Positions 49,201-57,737 are shown, counted from the first letter of the stretch. The stretch: DNA of 64,000 nt from Liolophura sinensis (GCF_032854445.1 NC_088300.1:16189570-16253569); one strand, 5' to 3'. Program-made: numbers and translations. Notes: generated from the letters alone by a model not told the origin.

Positions 49201-51369
49201 AAACAGTTAAACACATATGCAAATGTGTCTTTTTCATGCAGGGCTGCACAATGTGGTTGACATTTCTCGCATACATTAGCATTAATGCAGATATTGCATA
49301 CTGTGTGCATGAAGTAGATTACTCTTCTTCTTCTGAACCTTACACAAACATTTTGCAGTCGCCTTGTTAACCTGATGCAATTTAGCCTGTCTACTTTTCT
49401 TATACAAACAAAGTCTACTCTAATAAGGTTAAGCTGACATGTCAATATCTAACTGTGCCCTGGATAGTCTCGTGTGCTATATATATAAACCAACACAATG
49501 CTAATGAGAAAATGATACCATTGGCACTACAATCCTCCAAAATATGTCCAAAATATTACAAATTTTTAATTTGTATTATATTACAAATTTTTTGCAAAGC
49601 TTCATAGTGTCTGTATGATAAAATAAAAAAGATGTTTTGAAAAGCCAACAAGGACTTTCATAAATAGCCAAAACACAAGCAGGGGTCCTCCAAAAACAAA
49701 AAAGACAAACGAAAAACACAAGTATGTGTAAACCTAAATGTAAACAAAGCTCTCCCAGCAGATGAAAACATAAAAAAACCTACTCCAGCAAACAAAAATA
49801 CATGTAATTTTACCCCTGCAAATAAATTACAATAAATTATCCTCAACAGATACACACAAGGTTCCTACATCACCAGGGACACATACTCAATGTATTTGCC
49901 AGCAGGCAAAGATACATTCAAGATTTCTCCAGATGTTAAAATACACTCAAGGTTTCTGTATTAGGCAAAAATACATTCAAGGTTTCTGTATTAGGCAAAA
50001 ATACATTCAAGGTTTATCTCTTGCTGGAAAAATACACCTAAACTACTTCAACACCCTAAAGGCTTGCAAGAAGACAAAAACACATCAAATAATCTTCCAA
50101 TGCCTCCCCCCCCCGCCTCCCCCCACAAAAGGAAAAGACATAATAAAGGCTCACAAGAAGACAAAAAATAACAACACCCCTGAAGATCTTCCACTCGACA
50201 AGAAACCAAAAATGCCGAAAGTATCCTACAGACAGAACACAGCAAAAGCCTTCCAAACAAACAACAGAATACTCTAAGATCCTGCACCATACTTTCATAT
50301 TAGTCCCAGACCAGACAAAGAGACACTCAAGTCTTGATCCTTAAGTAAGAATGTCATGCAAAGCACACGGATCCATCTGGAGGCTGAACATTTCTATAAT
50401 CTTCTTTAGCTGATAAATATACACTCACAGTTTCTCTCACAGTTCCTCGTGCCAGTGCAACTACTTACGGTACTAAGGTACTGATTACTATCATAAACAT
50501 TGGCATATCAAAAAACCAAAAAATTAATCAATGCTCAAACTGACTCAAAATCTTCGCCATGTATTCTCCTGCTCTCAACCTTAGCTGTTATTCTTAATGC
50601 CTGGATTACAATGTACATGCATTTGATTATGCTTGAGTATAAGAGCAGATGGCGCCAAAGGCAAAGAAAACTGTGCAGCTCTTTCAACATTACTTTCTCA
50701 TGCTTATATTGGACACTTTCTTTGAAACTGAAAATCTACAGGTGACACTCAACAATGTCTTATTTGATGTTTTATTTACTCATTTTTTTATTTGATAGGT
50801 GTTCATGCCATACTCAAGAATACTTCACTTATACAACGGCAGAACTCATTATGCTGGGAGGAAACCGGGCAGACCGTCCCACATTCTATACAAGTTCTTA
50901 ATTCAGAGGGAGTTCTAGTTTTAAAAAGGCGGTTCAAACATTTCTAATAGCATAACAACAAATGCCGTATCACTTATCTGTTTGTATCAATGAAGGAAAT
51001 CACAGTATTACCCATTCAATAGGTACCGTAATTCTTCGACATTTTAAAGAGCCCCTGAAATTATTTGCACAGTTTTATAAAGCTTGCATATTTAATGACA
51101 CAAACAAGGGATATTTAGCATAATTTTCATAATAATTGTATGCATAAATTCTAATGAAAAAAGTGCTTTAGAGGTTGAAAAGTTTAAAGATTTACACTAT
51201 ATAATATATGACATCCATGAAGCCAAACACTATTAGGTATGCATATCTATGGATATATCTATATCTTACTTCTACACATGATATATACATGACAACAAAA
51301 CAACAACTTTTCTTTCAGGTTCAACAATGTCCCAATCAATCACCTACCTGCAAATTCAATCTTGCCCAT
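16158..51369 (-). CDS. Syt14: Synaptotagmin-14/16-like double C2 membrane protein (whole gene)
   Basis: A membrane-anchored C2-domain protein of the SYT14/SYT16 group, thought to act in membrane trafficking without binding calcium. Core exons, 5' to 3': 51348-51369, 39999-40156, 25066-25224, 23009-23280, 20362-20642, 19497-19654, 18518-18707, 17843-18055, 16158-16258. Phases agree at every junction if two single-base frameshifts (near 40040 and 20566) are corrected, giving 517 residues; human SYT14 has about 555. Order of parts: seven-residue N-terminus, membrane segment, cysteine-containing basic stretch, Asp/Ser-rich linker with [14 protein letters not shown]2A, C2B, and C-terminus CRWHVLLES. 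Aspartates that bind calcium in classical synaptotagmins are replaced in both C2 domains, as is usual for SYT14/16. A second start exon lies at 28872-29085. Only one such gene is expected in invertebrates, hence the symbol. Confidence 0.93.
16259..17842. other. Syt14 last intron
   Basis: AT-rich intron between exons 8 and 9. No repeat family recognised; the short ORFs look random. Confidence 0.6.
17843..18055 (-). CDS. Syt14: Syt14 exon 8: C2B core
   Basis: The acceptor is TTTCCAG|ATACCT and the donor TTTGG|GTATGT. It encodes [59 protein letters not shown] and [13 protein letters not shown]. This is the most conserved block of the gene and identifies the family. VYNKRSM replaces the aspartate-bearing loop of calcium-binding C2B domains. 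Confidence 0.96.
18105..18200 (+). mobile_element. tRNA-like SINE fragment, second family
   Basis: Contains a pol III box B-like GAGTTCAAATCCTG followed by TAAATCCTTCATC. The same arrangement recurs at 21670-21760, so it is a dispersed family distinct from the AATAAATAAA-tailed SINE. Confidence 0.6.
18518..18707 (-). CDS. Syt14: Syt14 exon 7: C2A-C2B linker and start of C2B
   Basis: The acceptor is ACTTCAG|CATGGA and the donor CCAG|GTAAAT. It encodes [19 protein letters not shown], then [20 protein letters not shown] and [18 protein letters not shown]. The last two stretches are the hallmark SYT14/16 C2B start. The exon ends in phase 1, splitting an Asp codon with exon 8. Confidence 0.95.
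19497..19654 (-). CDS. Syt14: Syt14 exon 6: second part of C2A
   Basis: The acceptor is TTTTCCTCAG|AGGATG and the donor CTCAGT|GTAAGT. It encodes [36 protein letters not shown] and [11 protein letters not shown]. Human SYT14 has [20 protein letters not shown] and VILEPS at the same positions. The exon ends in phase 0. Confidence 0.93.
20145..20272 (-). mobile_element. Dispersed repeat element copy, fragment
   Basis: Reads CATGGACTGGCCCTGCCACA, GAAGGCACAA and CTAATGACTCCTCATGG on the plus strand, which is the reverse complement of the head of the element at 25565 (AGGAGTCATTAG, TGTGGCAGGGTGAGTCCATG). Confidence 0.75.
20362..20642 (-). CDS. Syt14: Syt14 exon 5: first part of C2A, with apparent frameshift
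   Basis: The acceptor is TTGTTTCAG|GAACAC and the donor AAAAG|GTGAGT. The first frame reads [18 protein letters not shown] and CGSLEVTF, the usual start of C2A, then breaks. The second frame picks up at once with [20 protein letters not shown] and continues [19 protein letters not shown] and [15 protein letters not shown]. The join is at a run of three A on the plus strand (20565-20567); removing one restores a perfect C2 domain. Loop positions that hold calcium-binding aspartates in SYT1 are not aspartate here ([11 protein letters not shown]). Confidence 0.92.
20745..20832 (+). mobile_element. SINE 3' part
   Basis: ATAAGTGAGAAGTTCTTGTG, then AACAATAATCAAATAAATAA: diverged 3' end of the AATAAATAAA-tailed SINE. 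Confidence 0.7.
20958..21126 (-). CDS. Syt14: Possible Syt14 cassette exon
   Basis: After the acceptor CATATTCAG|TTGGCA an open frame reads [20 protein letters not shown], then [19 protein letters not shown]. It starts in phase 0, as needed after exon 4, and looks protein-like. The obvious donor ATAG|GTATTA leaves phase 1, which does not fit exon 5; the only in-phase GT is the weak CAT|GTCTTC (exon then 20971-21126). Otherwise it runs to a TAA at 20947-20949 and could end a short isoform. Confidence 0.45.
21670..21760 (+). mobile_element. tRNA-like SINE fragment, second family
   Basis: Box B-like GGTTCAAATCCAG followed by TAAATCCTTCATCT, matching the copy at 18105-18200. Confidence 0.6.
23009..23280 (-). 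CDS. Syt14: Syt14 exon 4: Ser/Gly-rich linker
   Basis: The acceptor is TACCTTACAG|TGCGCT and the donor GAT|GTGAGT. The 272 bases run phase 1 to phase 0 and encode a low-complexity linker ([49 protein letters not shown]). Human SYT14 has a comparable HNKGYEEDVPS...VLSPED region before C2A. The intron side of the acceptor is occupied by a 28-bp minisatellite starting a few bases away. Confidence 0.88.
23283..23818. repeat. 28-bp minisatellite, about 19 copies
   Basis: Unit of 28 bases built on CAATGACATGTATATAG and CAATGTATAAA. It starts within a few bases of the acceptor of Syt14 exon 4, so the branch-point region of that intron lies in the array. Repeated Cys-His-Tyr ORFs in all minus frames come from the repeat. 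Confidence 0.95.
23865..23942 (-). mobile_element. tRNA-like sequence (SINE head)
   Basis: The minus strand reads TAGCTTAGTAGATATAAAGC (box A-like), GCCTCGTAACAC, then AGTTCAATCCCAGG (box B-like). It is too degenerate for a working tRNA and is taken as a SINE head. Confidence 0.5.
25066..25224 (-). CDS. Syt14: Syt14 exon 3: acidic linker
   Basis: The acceptor is TTGTTTCAG|TGAACT and the donor TCAG|GTATTC; both ends are phase 1. It encodes [20 protein letters not shown] and [17 protein letters not shown]. Human SYT14 has a matching SSSESEDEALGKYHEAL segment at the same place. It can follow either exon 2 or the alternative exon at 28872-29085. Confidence 0.9.
25565..25672 (+). mobile_element. 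Dispersed repeat element, head region carrying the 43-bp array
   Basis: Starts near AACAATTTTTCACTCATAT, then ACGAGGAGTCATTAG, CTTGTGGCAGGGTGAGTCC and CTGCCAAAGTGCTGG. The same head occurs at 41505, 20145 and 11425. It leads straight into the 43-bp tandem array. Confidence 0.8.
25673..27000. repeat. 43-bp minisatellite, about 31 copies
   Basis: Unit built on CACTGAGGTATCATGCTGAA and TACACCAGACATGACACTCC. Measured period is 43 bases (26581 to 26624). Several neighbouring units between 26520 and 26760 share the same variant (ATCAAGCTG), a sign of recent local duplication. The related element at 41505 has only a single diverged unit-like segment. Confidence 0.95.
27365..27530 (-). mobile_element. 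Possible tRNA-like SINE fragment
   Basis: The minus strand contains GGACATGGGTTCAAATCCTG, a good box B. Upstream box A is unclear. Confidence 0.35.
28375..28448 (-). mobile_element. tRNA-like sequence (SINE head)
   Basis: The minus strand reads AGCTCAGTTGATAGAGCGC (box A), GGACTTCGGC and GTGAAATCC (weak box B). It is a recognisable but decayed tRNA-like head. Confidence 0.5.
28872..29085 (-). CDS. Syt14: Syt14 alternative first exon (acidic/Ser-rich N-terminus, no membrane segment)
   Basis: The open frame starts [14 protein letters not shown] and runs through an acidic serine stretch ([11 protein letters not shown]) and a basic end to the donor AAGG|GTAAGC. It ends in phase 1, exactly what exon 3 (25066-25224) needs. 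Upstream in the same frame is a TAG nine bases before the ATG, and no acceptor gives the phase required to follow exon 2. It is therefore read as an alternative start exon with its own promoter in 29086-30000. The protein would have the C2 domains but no membrane anchor. No homologue is recognised. Confidence 0.65.
29086..30440. other. Region upstream of the alternative Syt14 first exon
   Basis: Unique sequence, less AT-rich than its surroundings up to about 30000, which would suit a second promoter. A SINE tail (ACACCAATCAAATAAATAAA) lies at 30376-30400. No TATA box or other signal was identified. Confidence 0.4.
30455..31775. repeat. 1.3-kb pyrimidine-rich tandem repeat
   Basis: Degenerate units of about 30 bases (CATTCCTGCATCCACCTTCC, ACCCACCTC) changing after about 31500 to units with CCAGTACTGCACCTAC. 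The plus strand is nearly all C and T with A; the minus strand, which is the sense strand of Syt14, is rich in G and A. ORFs of 310 and 211 codons on the plus strand are low-complexity artefacts. Confidence 0.93.
31776..37496. other. Syt14 intron, central part
   Basis: Long AT-rich intron DNA. Apart from the poly-G tract at 34376-34398 nothing was recognised; no ORF has a known motif. Confidence 0.5.
34345..34411. repeat. Poly-G tract
   Basis: A run of 23 G (34376-34398) flanked by further GGGG groups. It can form G-quadruplexes on the plus strand. Confidence 0.92.
37497..37757 (-). mobile_element. Nearly full-length tRNA-derived SINE
   Basis: The minus strand begins with a tRNA-like head: GGGGCCTCCGTGGCC, box A TGTTGGTTAGCGC, GCGTAATGACTCAGG and box B-like GGTCCCTGTGAATTTAAG. 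The body follows with CTCATGCTGGCTTCC, GGTCGTGGGTTTTCC, GGTTTCCTCCCACCATAATG, and an AT-rich tail ATCAAATAAATAAATAAAT. The layout resembles molluscan SINEs such as RUDI of the V-SINE group; that name is from memory and not checked. This copy defines the family for the other fragments in the window. Confidence 0.88.
37758..39998. other. Syt14 intron next to the membrane exon
   Basis: Unique DNA without visible repeats. The stretch 37800-38470 is less simple in composition than its surroundings, but no motif is recognised. Confidence 0.45.
39999..40156 (-). CDS. Syt14: Syt14 exon 2: transmembrane segment, with apparent frameshift
   Basis: The acceptor is TTTTTTCAG|TCCCCG and the donor CTAG|GTGAGT. 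The first part encodes [19 protein letters not shown] then [16 protein letters not shown]: a single membrane helix followed by lysine and cysteines (possible palmitoylation), closely like human SYT14. That frame meets TGA soon after [11 protein letters not shown] frame shifted near 40038-40048 reads [14 protein letters not shown], a basic post-membrane stretch, to the donor in phase 1, which matches exon 3. One missing base is the simplest explanation. Confidence 0.82.
41505..41740 (+). mobile_element. Dispersed repeat element, most complete copy
   Basis: Contains AACAATTTTTCAGTCATATG, GGAGTCCTTAGAGTGCATG, CTTCACTGAGACGACTTACT, then CATTATACTGATACGGGTCA and TGAATGCTGAACGCCAAGCG. Its head matches 25565. 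It has no tandem expansion. The minus-strand 65-codon ORF is part of the repeat, not a gene. Confidence 0.75.
42116..42260 (-). mobile_element. SINE, truncated
   Basis: TATTTATTTGATTGATGTTT, CAGCATTATGGTGGGAG and CAGGTTGCTGCCAGACCC on the plus strand: the SINE tail and body in reverse, without the tRNA head. Confidence 0.85.
45674..45800 (-). mobile_element. SINE, truncated
   Basis: TTTATTTATTTATTTGATTT, TTTTACGCCATACTCAAGAA, GAGGAACCGGGCAGAGCCC and ACCATCCGCAGGTTGCTG in reverse orientation; no head. Confidence 0.88.
48293..48835. repeat. 33-bp minisatellite, about 16 copies, open on both strands
   Basis: Unit of 33 bases (TTGGAGCCCTTGCTGGCTGG, TTTGGCTAAAGCA). Because 33 is a multiple of three, both strands keep long ORFs: plus 48295-48954 repeats [11 protein letters not shown], minus 48944-48249 repeats [11 protein letters not shown]. 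Both extend beyond the array into unique sequence. There is no sign that either is translated; neither has recognised domains. Confidence 0.95.
48925..49000 (+). mobile_element. SINE 3' tail
   Basis: AATTCTTGAATATGAAGTTA followed by ACACCACTTAAATAAATAAA, a diverged 3' end. Confidence 0.6.
49934..50020. repeat. 30-bp tandem repeat, about 3 copies
   Basis: AAAAATACATTCAAGGTTTC followed by TGTATTAGGC, repeated nearly exactly. Confidence 0.85.
50772..50880 (-). mobile_element. SINE, truncated
   Basis: TTTATTTGATAGGTGTTCAT, CCATACTCAAGAATACTTCA and GGGAGGAAACCGGGCAGACC in reverse orientation. Confidence 0.85.
51348..51369 (-). CDS. Syt14: Syt14 exon 1 (start codon)
   Basis: ATG GGC AAG ATT GAA TTT encodes MGKIEFA plus one base before the donor GCAG|GTAGGT. 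Joined to the next exon it reads [18 protein letters not shown], so the phase (1) and the product both fit the family, whose N-terminus before the membrane is short. G at -3 and +4 supports the start. A possible acceptor CTCTCAG|AACACG lies at 51405, so the 5' UTR may be spliced. Confidence 0.8.
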
Positions 51370-51385
51370 GACTCTTTCTCGAGAA

Positions 51386-51700
51386 CTAGCTTTGAAAACG
51401 TGTTCTGAGAGACAAGAAGTGAATTAGAGCAAAGTCCAATGTAGGTAAACCATTACATCTATTAGATAGCTCTGCTGACATGTACGGAGATGGCCCTTAG
51501 CTGTTAGTTCCTTCAATAATTCAGCTCTCTACTACCGAAAGCCTTGGAACGTCCGAACCTTGCAGCGATACAAGCAGGACTGCGTGACACCTCAACTGGC
51601 CGGCCCCGCTCTCTCGTCGCGTCAATACGTGGAACCTGGAATTGGCCGTTGCCTGAAGCCTGCTGAAGGGCTCGGCAGCTCAGTACTTACAATACACAGG
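51386..51700 (-). promoter_or_regulatory. Probable Syt14 promoter / 5' UTR
   Basis: This block is GC-richer and more CpG-containing (especially 51530-51680) than everything around it and has no repeat match, as expected at a transcription start. No TATA box is seen. If the leader is unspliced it contains a 31-codon uORF (51481-51386) ending before the main ATG; use of the acceptor at 51405 would remove it. Confidence 0.45.
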
Positions 51701-53039
51701 GATATTGCCTAATACACATAGGTCTATGCTGATCATTCACAACTAACCACTGGGCAGGTCAGTGTCAGAAAAGTAGGAATGTACAGGTACAGTATACTAC
51801 AGCTCAATTTGATTATGCAATGAACCATAATATCCCAGTAGAGTCTAGATATATATTGGCATAAGCAGTCTGTGAACAACTAAGAGTTTTCTAGGCAAAC
51901 TGAACAGCTGAGCCTCTACACCTGAACCCAATCCTTACCGCTTTTAATAAAGGTGTGACAGGATCTTCCTTTAATAGTGTGACACTCCAAGGATACAGAG
52001 GCTAAAGGACAGAAGTGTTTACATGTCAGATGTCTGTGTATAATGTGTTCCAGGACTTCTCAACACATTTATAACATGAAATTACAACTTCTAAATATAT
52101 CCTGCAAAAGCTTCCCTTAATAACCCTGAGCATTCTGACACTATTCACCTGTGATTCACTTAGACTTGAGGATGCTATAATAATGCAGGTAACTATCTGT
52201 TTCTACAACATGCCTGTGCATCAGATTTTCTGCCCGAGTCTCCAGGTGTTACCTGTGGTTAGAGACAGATTTAATCTGATTATTCCTATGTTTCTGCATA
52301 ACAAGGCTTATCAGTATCCATTATTGATCAGAAAGGTCACATCCATCCACTCGTCCTCCAGTTATCCTTACGGGGATCACCAAATATTTACCATGTACTG
52401 AGATCATCCGTAACACTTGTCAAAAGAAAGTTAATTTCATATTTCAATTTGAGACATACAAGAAACAACTGTAATAATAAGACCACACTTTATAGCAAAT
52501 AGTTGTTTTTAGGGCTGAAAAAATCTTTTTCTATTGTTGTTAGCATGTATACAAAAAAAATTAAAAAATATTAAAAATCATCTTATTTGTGGGAAATTTG
52601 GAATGTCTCAGCAATATTTTTTTCTTGAAGACACATTTACATGTGACTGAAAAGACTTGAAAAACATGAAAAATCATAAAAAATATCAAGATTGAACAAA
52701 ATAAAAAGAGGGATTTTCAGTTTTAGTTTCTACCTTGTTAGACCAGACAAAAAAAAAAAAACTCAAGACACGATCCTTACGTAAGATCCTTGTAAAACTC
52801 AAAATAAAAATTAGAGTGACATAATGTTCAAAAGAAAGGCAAGAACTGCTATAGAATGTTTCATTAAAATATGTTACTTCGCTTAAAGGCATGGAGAAAA
52901 GCTCCTCATATTGCCCAGTACCTAAAAGTTTTCCAAGTAAGGTCAAAGGTGAATCATCAAGAGGGACATCAAGTTGAGGGATAGAGGAAACTCAGACGAG
53001 TACAAAAAAAAAGTTCTATACCTTTCCAGGTACCTACAT
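51701..53039. other. Upstream of Syt14, left part
   Basis: AT-rich DNA with no recognised gene or repeat. Confidence 0.5.
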
Positions 53040-53590
53040 GTACCAACTTTCCACGATAGGGCAGGAGGTGAATCAATGTGAAAGCCATTTTAAGGCTCAA
53101 AACAGTTTGTAATTTGTCACCACCATTTTGCGCACGTCAGTATTTGTCACGTTCAAGAGCACCTGTCTTACACCATAATGGTATTGGGCAGTGGAGACGA
53201 ACATCACCAATACCACAACAAGGAAGCTAATGAGAGCTATTCACATTGAAAGATTAAATCCACAGATCGACCGTGGCCTACTAATCCCCACCGCCTACTG
53301 TAACTGATCTCAGATGTGACAGATCGAGCCACCCACTGATCTTCAGCTCACTTCTACCACTGATCTTCAGCTCACACCTACCTTTGTTTTTTTTTCTCAC
53401 TGTAATTCCTTAATCCTTGGCCTCTATGTTGTGTTGACACTTATCACTTTATGTGCTTATATAAGTAGAGTTGCTATGGTTGTTCATTATGCTTGAAAAT
53501 AGTATTGGTATCTATATCGAAACATCGCTTCCAAATAAACACAAGTTGTTATCCATATATCTCGTTATGTTATTCTGAACCCAGTTATTA
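53040..53590 (+). mobile_element. Probable Penelope-like element 3' remnant
   Basis: One frame reads RKLMRAIHIERLNPQIDRG then LLIPTAYCN and stops. This resembles the end of the GIY-YIG endonuclease domain of Penelope-like retroelements (pattern KEAIHIRR..P.LNRD). It is followed by a typical non-coding end with ATCGAAACATCGCTTCCAAA and TAAACACAAG. No reverse transcriptase is present, so the copy is 5'-truncated and inactive. Confidence 0.5.
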
Positions 53591-53924
53591 AACTCCTTCT
53601 GAATGGAAGTAATTATGAAGATAATTACAGGATTATCACTAAACATAAGCATTCAGAATTTCAGATGAGAGGCAAGATGTATGGTAAATTTCAACAAATG
53701 TGGCGAAGCAGTTTGAACACAATCGTGTCTACAGACAGACAGGGAGATTCCAGTAGCCCCCTCCCTCCTCCACACCACAATAAAATTGAGTGAAGTATCT
53801 TAGACTTAGGTCATCAGCTGGTATTATGGTTCTATCAAATATGTCAAATGTTGGGTCTAAAAATGGAAGAAGTTATAGGTCATTTAGCTCTGAGCATTCC
53901 ACTTTAAATAAACAAACAAAGATA

Positions 53925-54305
53925 AGCATACACACATCCTGTATTAATATACACACATGTGTGTGTACATGAACACATCCCATATAAATACACACACATG
54001 TATGTGTACATGAACACATCCCATATAAATATACACATATGTATGTGCACATGAACACATCCCATATAAATATACACACATGTGTGTGTACATGAACACA
54101 TCCCATATAAATACACACACATGTATGTGTACATGAACACATCCCATATAAATATACACATATGTATGTGCACATAAACACATCCCATATAAATATACAC
54201 ACATGTATGTGCACATGAACACATCCCGTATTAATATACATACATGTATGTGTACAAGAACACATCCCGTATTAATATACACACAAGTGTGTGTACATGA
54301 ACACA
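53925..54305. repeat. 41-bp minisatellite, about 9 copies
   Basis: Unit built on GAACACATCCCATATAAATA and CACACATGTGTGTGTACAT, period 41 bases (53973 to 54014). Each unit contains a purine-pyrimidine alternating palindrome. The three overlapping minus-strand ORFs rich in Cys, His and Tyr are by-products. Confidence 0.95.
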
Positions 54306-57300
54306 TTCCATATAAGCATCACTATCACACACATGTATGATCGAGCCCTCTGGCCCACAAAATAAACACTCTTGTTACACGCTGACTAAATTTCTCTTCT
54401 CACCTGAGGGAGTTTTTTGCAGAACAAATATTTTTGTCTCTCATTACATTTTATCCCATGAGGGCCTGAGTTTACCCATTATAAACACATCTCAATAATG
54501 AATGGCTGGCACAAGGTGACAAACCACAACATCAATCACAGCTTGATGAACGTTTTCACCAACCACAAAGGTGAAGAAAAGAAGAAAGTACAACGGATCA
54601 GTCTAATGACAATCAAGATACTTGTCAACCGGCGAAATTGATAGCATTTTCATTTGTGCAAATTTAGCACATCATTTAGGATTTGTTTTTGGAAGATTTA
54701 TATTCACGCATTGCAATTGTCTGAATGTCAGATTTTATAAGGCATTAATTATGTATATTCTTTATGCTATTTACATCAAATGTTGTACTCAATTTTCTGT
54801 TTAATCACAAGCTTAAGGTTTACACATGCATAAAAATATTAATTAAAATGCTTTAAATCGGTATTACTAAGAAAGTATAAAAAAGTCAAGTGAATTAATC
54901 CCTCTATTTTTTAAACTACAAAACTCAGAAAGTTATACCTCTTAAGTTTTAAATTTTGAATGAAATCTGTTAGCTGCCTGAAGTTAGTTCCAGATTCAAA
55001 GGTTTCAACTCAACCTAAAAATATCAAAAATACACTGAAGATATTCAACCTAAGAAATAAAAAAAATACAAGGGAGATATAATATCACATAAAGGGGAAG
55101 ACTACTCAAAATTTAAGTGAGCACCACGTTAAACCCCAAGCATTCACACTCACTCACTCAAAATTTAAGCGATCATTGAGCACTTTCTTTCCTTCTTCTT
55201 AAAATGCTGTTCAATGTAAATGCTCCATGGTGATTTTTATGAACTTACATTATTTTTTACGTTGAAATTTGCCTATATTTACACATAAAACTGTCATGAA
55301 CTTTCATCATCGATTTGTACTGAAGCACACAAAAGTGGCATCGATCTTAAATCATTTCCTCACTTTATAATGGTAAGTGCTGACAAAACCTAGTTCAAAT
55401 TGTACTTGGCTATATCAACCTGTGACTGTAACTGTTTGGTGTAGTGTTCTACATAAAATAAAATAATATTTCATCAAATTGATTTCAATTATTTTATTGG
55501 TGCTTAATGCTTTATTCAAGAATTTCTAACTTGTACCATGAATGATGGTCCATTTTATGGGTGTGGCAATAAGGGAAACTCTGGAATGCCTAAAGTAAAC
55601 ACATATCTTTACCTGTCATGTAAGGCTATGCTGACTTCACCCAAAGCCTGTTTCACCTTTAGCCACACATACCTTGGGTACGACTTGACATGACAGTGAC
55701 ACCATGTTTCCGGTTTCTCTAACATGGTGTCGCCACAATATGACTGCAAAATTGCCGACGTGGCGTTAATCCATAATCTTTCAATCATTCTAACATGGTC
55801 TATCCCATGGCCTCCTAAGAATTCCAGGTTAAAAGCTGATTTATAATATTACCATGCCTCCAGAAGAAATTGGCTGAGGTTGTTTAGGTTTCCTTTTTCT
55901 GTAAGTTCTAACTAAGGTTATACTGCTGTACTTGTTATTTATGCTATCAAGTACTAACATACTGTCTTTAACCTAAAACTTCATCCATGACAAAGTCACA
56001 CAAATTTTGCACACTTAGAAATGTTTTGAAATTTGTTTGAAAGGTAAGATAATATCTTGTAAGTTACTGAAAAAAGGTCACTTTCGACACCAAATGTAAT
56101 ATTTTATGACATATATTTGCCTCTAAGAATGTATTTGGAGGAGGGGGGGAGGGGGGATGAATTTTTAGGCCTAATATATGTTTATTTGAGCTGGAAGCAT
56201 TTGTGTCTGGACTGTTGATTCAAATAATCCTCAGTGACTTCCCATCTATTGATCTTGTGGTTTAGCCAGTATATTGTGAAACAGTTGACTTCCTTGTTTT
56301 CCCACAATACCGGAATCTTGATCTTCATCCTAAACTCTATTATCGGTTTTGCACCGATGCTTTTCTTTATCCAGCTGGCAGTCAAAGAAAAAAAGCACAA
56401 AAATTACAGCACGAGTTTTACTGGAATTACGTTTAGCAGGTGTTTAATAATAGAACACAACAACCAGCTTGGCAGTAAAGCAGTTACCTAAAAACGTTAG
56501 TAGTCCATCAAGGTCGGCATTTCAGATTTTTTCTCGTCACTCTGGACGACTTCTGGAAATGGAGATTTTAAGTATTGGGGTTTCCACCACAATAAATAAT
56601 TATTATGTATTAAATATTACATTTACCTTCATTTATTCCAAGTTATAAAATTATGCAACATCCATTTCATTTTGTTCTAGATGCTCATAAAAATGTTGTT
56701 TTGAAATTTTAAGTGCAGTTATTTAATTTTTTACCAGACTGTTTTAGGTATGCAGTGTATTTCTTTTCAATAATTATATTTTCTTTGCAGCCATCCTTTA
56801 AATGACATACTGCTTCCTGATTTCAATGACATAAAAATAGCTGAAATTTGTGTGTGTTTTTAACAGGAACAGTCTTAGATTTATTTATTTGTTTCTGTCG
56901 CCAAACCCTTTGAACACACCCTACAGTATATCGAAAAATCAATACAAATGCCTGCTGGTGCACATATACATTTCTGTTCACATAACTATGGGCCACTGTT
57001 GCTGCAGATAATCAGATTACTTTGTCATATAATTCATATAACCAATCCACTCAAGCACTGTAAGGTGAATATAATGGTATATCAGATGATATGAGCCAAT
57101 ATAAACCCAAGTCTATTTGTAGTGTGAATAACCCAATAGCCTTATGATGGTTTCTATACACCCTGTCAGCTCAAATATTTGTAATATTTGTACCATGTTA
57201 TCAGATGCATAAGAAAATGAAGCACATACTGACAGAGATATCAGTTCTGATATTTCTTTTTCCATGTACTAATATAATAACTAATATATGGCCTCTACTT

Positions 57301-57737
57301 TTATGGACAAAAGGCTTACCCATCATAAGCATCAACTGGTGTAGGGCAGGGGGGACAACTCTTGTTGATTAAAAATGCAAACTATCGGAATAAATTAATA
57401 TTCCATGTGCTAAAGGGTTTAAATTAAATTTACATAATCATTCCAGGCTCAGAGTCAACAATCATCAACAATGCCTTAAAGCCAGATCTTATATGTTCAT
57501 ATCAATATATGTATCAAAGTGCAAAACGATACATTTGCAACAAACGGTTATCTATCTTCAGATGAGCTGTTTGATTCGAAACTTGAATGTAAAGAACTGG
57601 TGATGCCTCAAAGTTTCTCCCAGTTCCTCAGCACTCAATCACCGATCTATGGTATAACAAACAACGGTATCCCAGACAAACTTAATTTATGCATTTCTCA
57701 TCAACAGATGGAGTAGGCCCATATGCCAAGGAGATTA
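54306..57737. other. Upstream region with two weakly coding-like patches
   Basis: Mostly AT-rich. Two patches look less random: minus 56182-56365 after an acceptor-like GACTGCCAG, and plus 57460-57716. Neither matches a protein I recognise and neither is called as a gene. Confidence 0.35.

Noticed and set aside
50048-50298. Two 80-codon ORFs on the minus strand
   Set aside because: Different frames of the same AT-rich sequence with a C run; no motif or splice signal.
16158-51369. Syt14 as a pseudogene
   Set aside because: Only two isolated indels, all splice sites and the normal stop are intact, and introns are present, so it is neither processed nor decayed.
53873-54306. Three overlapping ORFs of 106-130 codons
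   Set aside because: All are frames of the 41-bp minisatellite.
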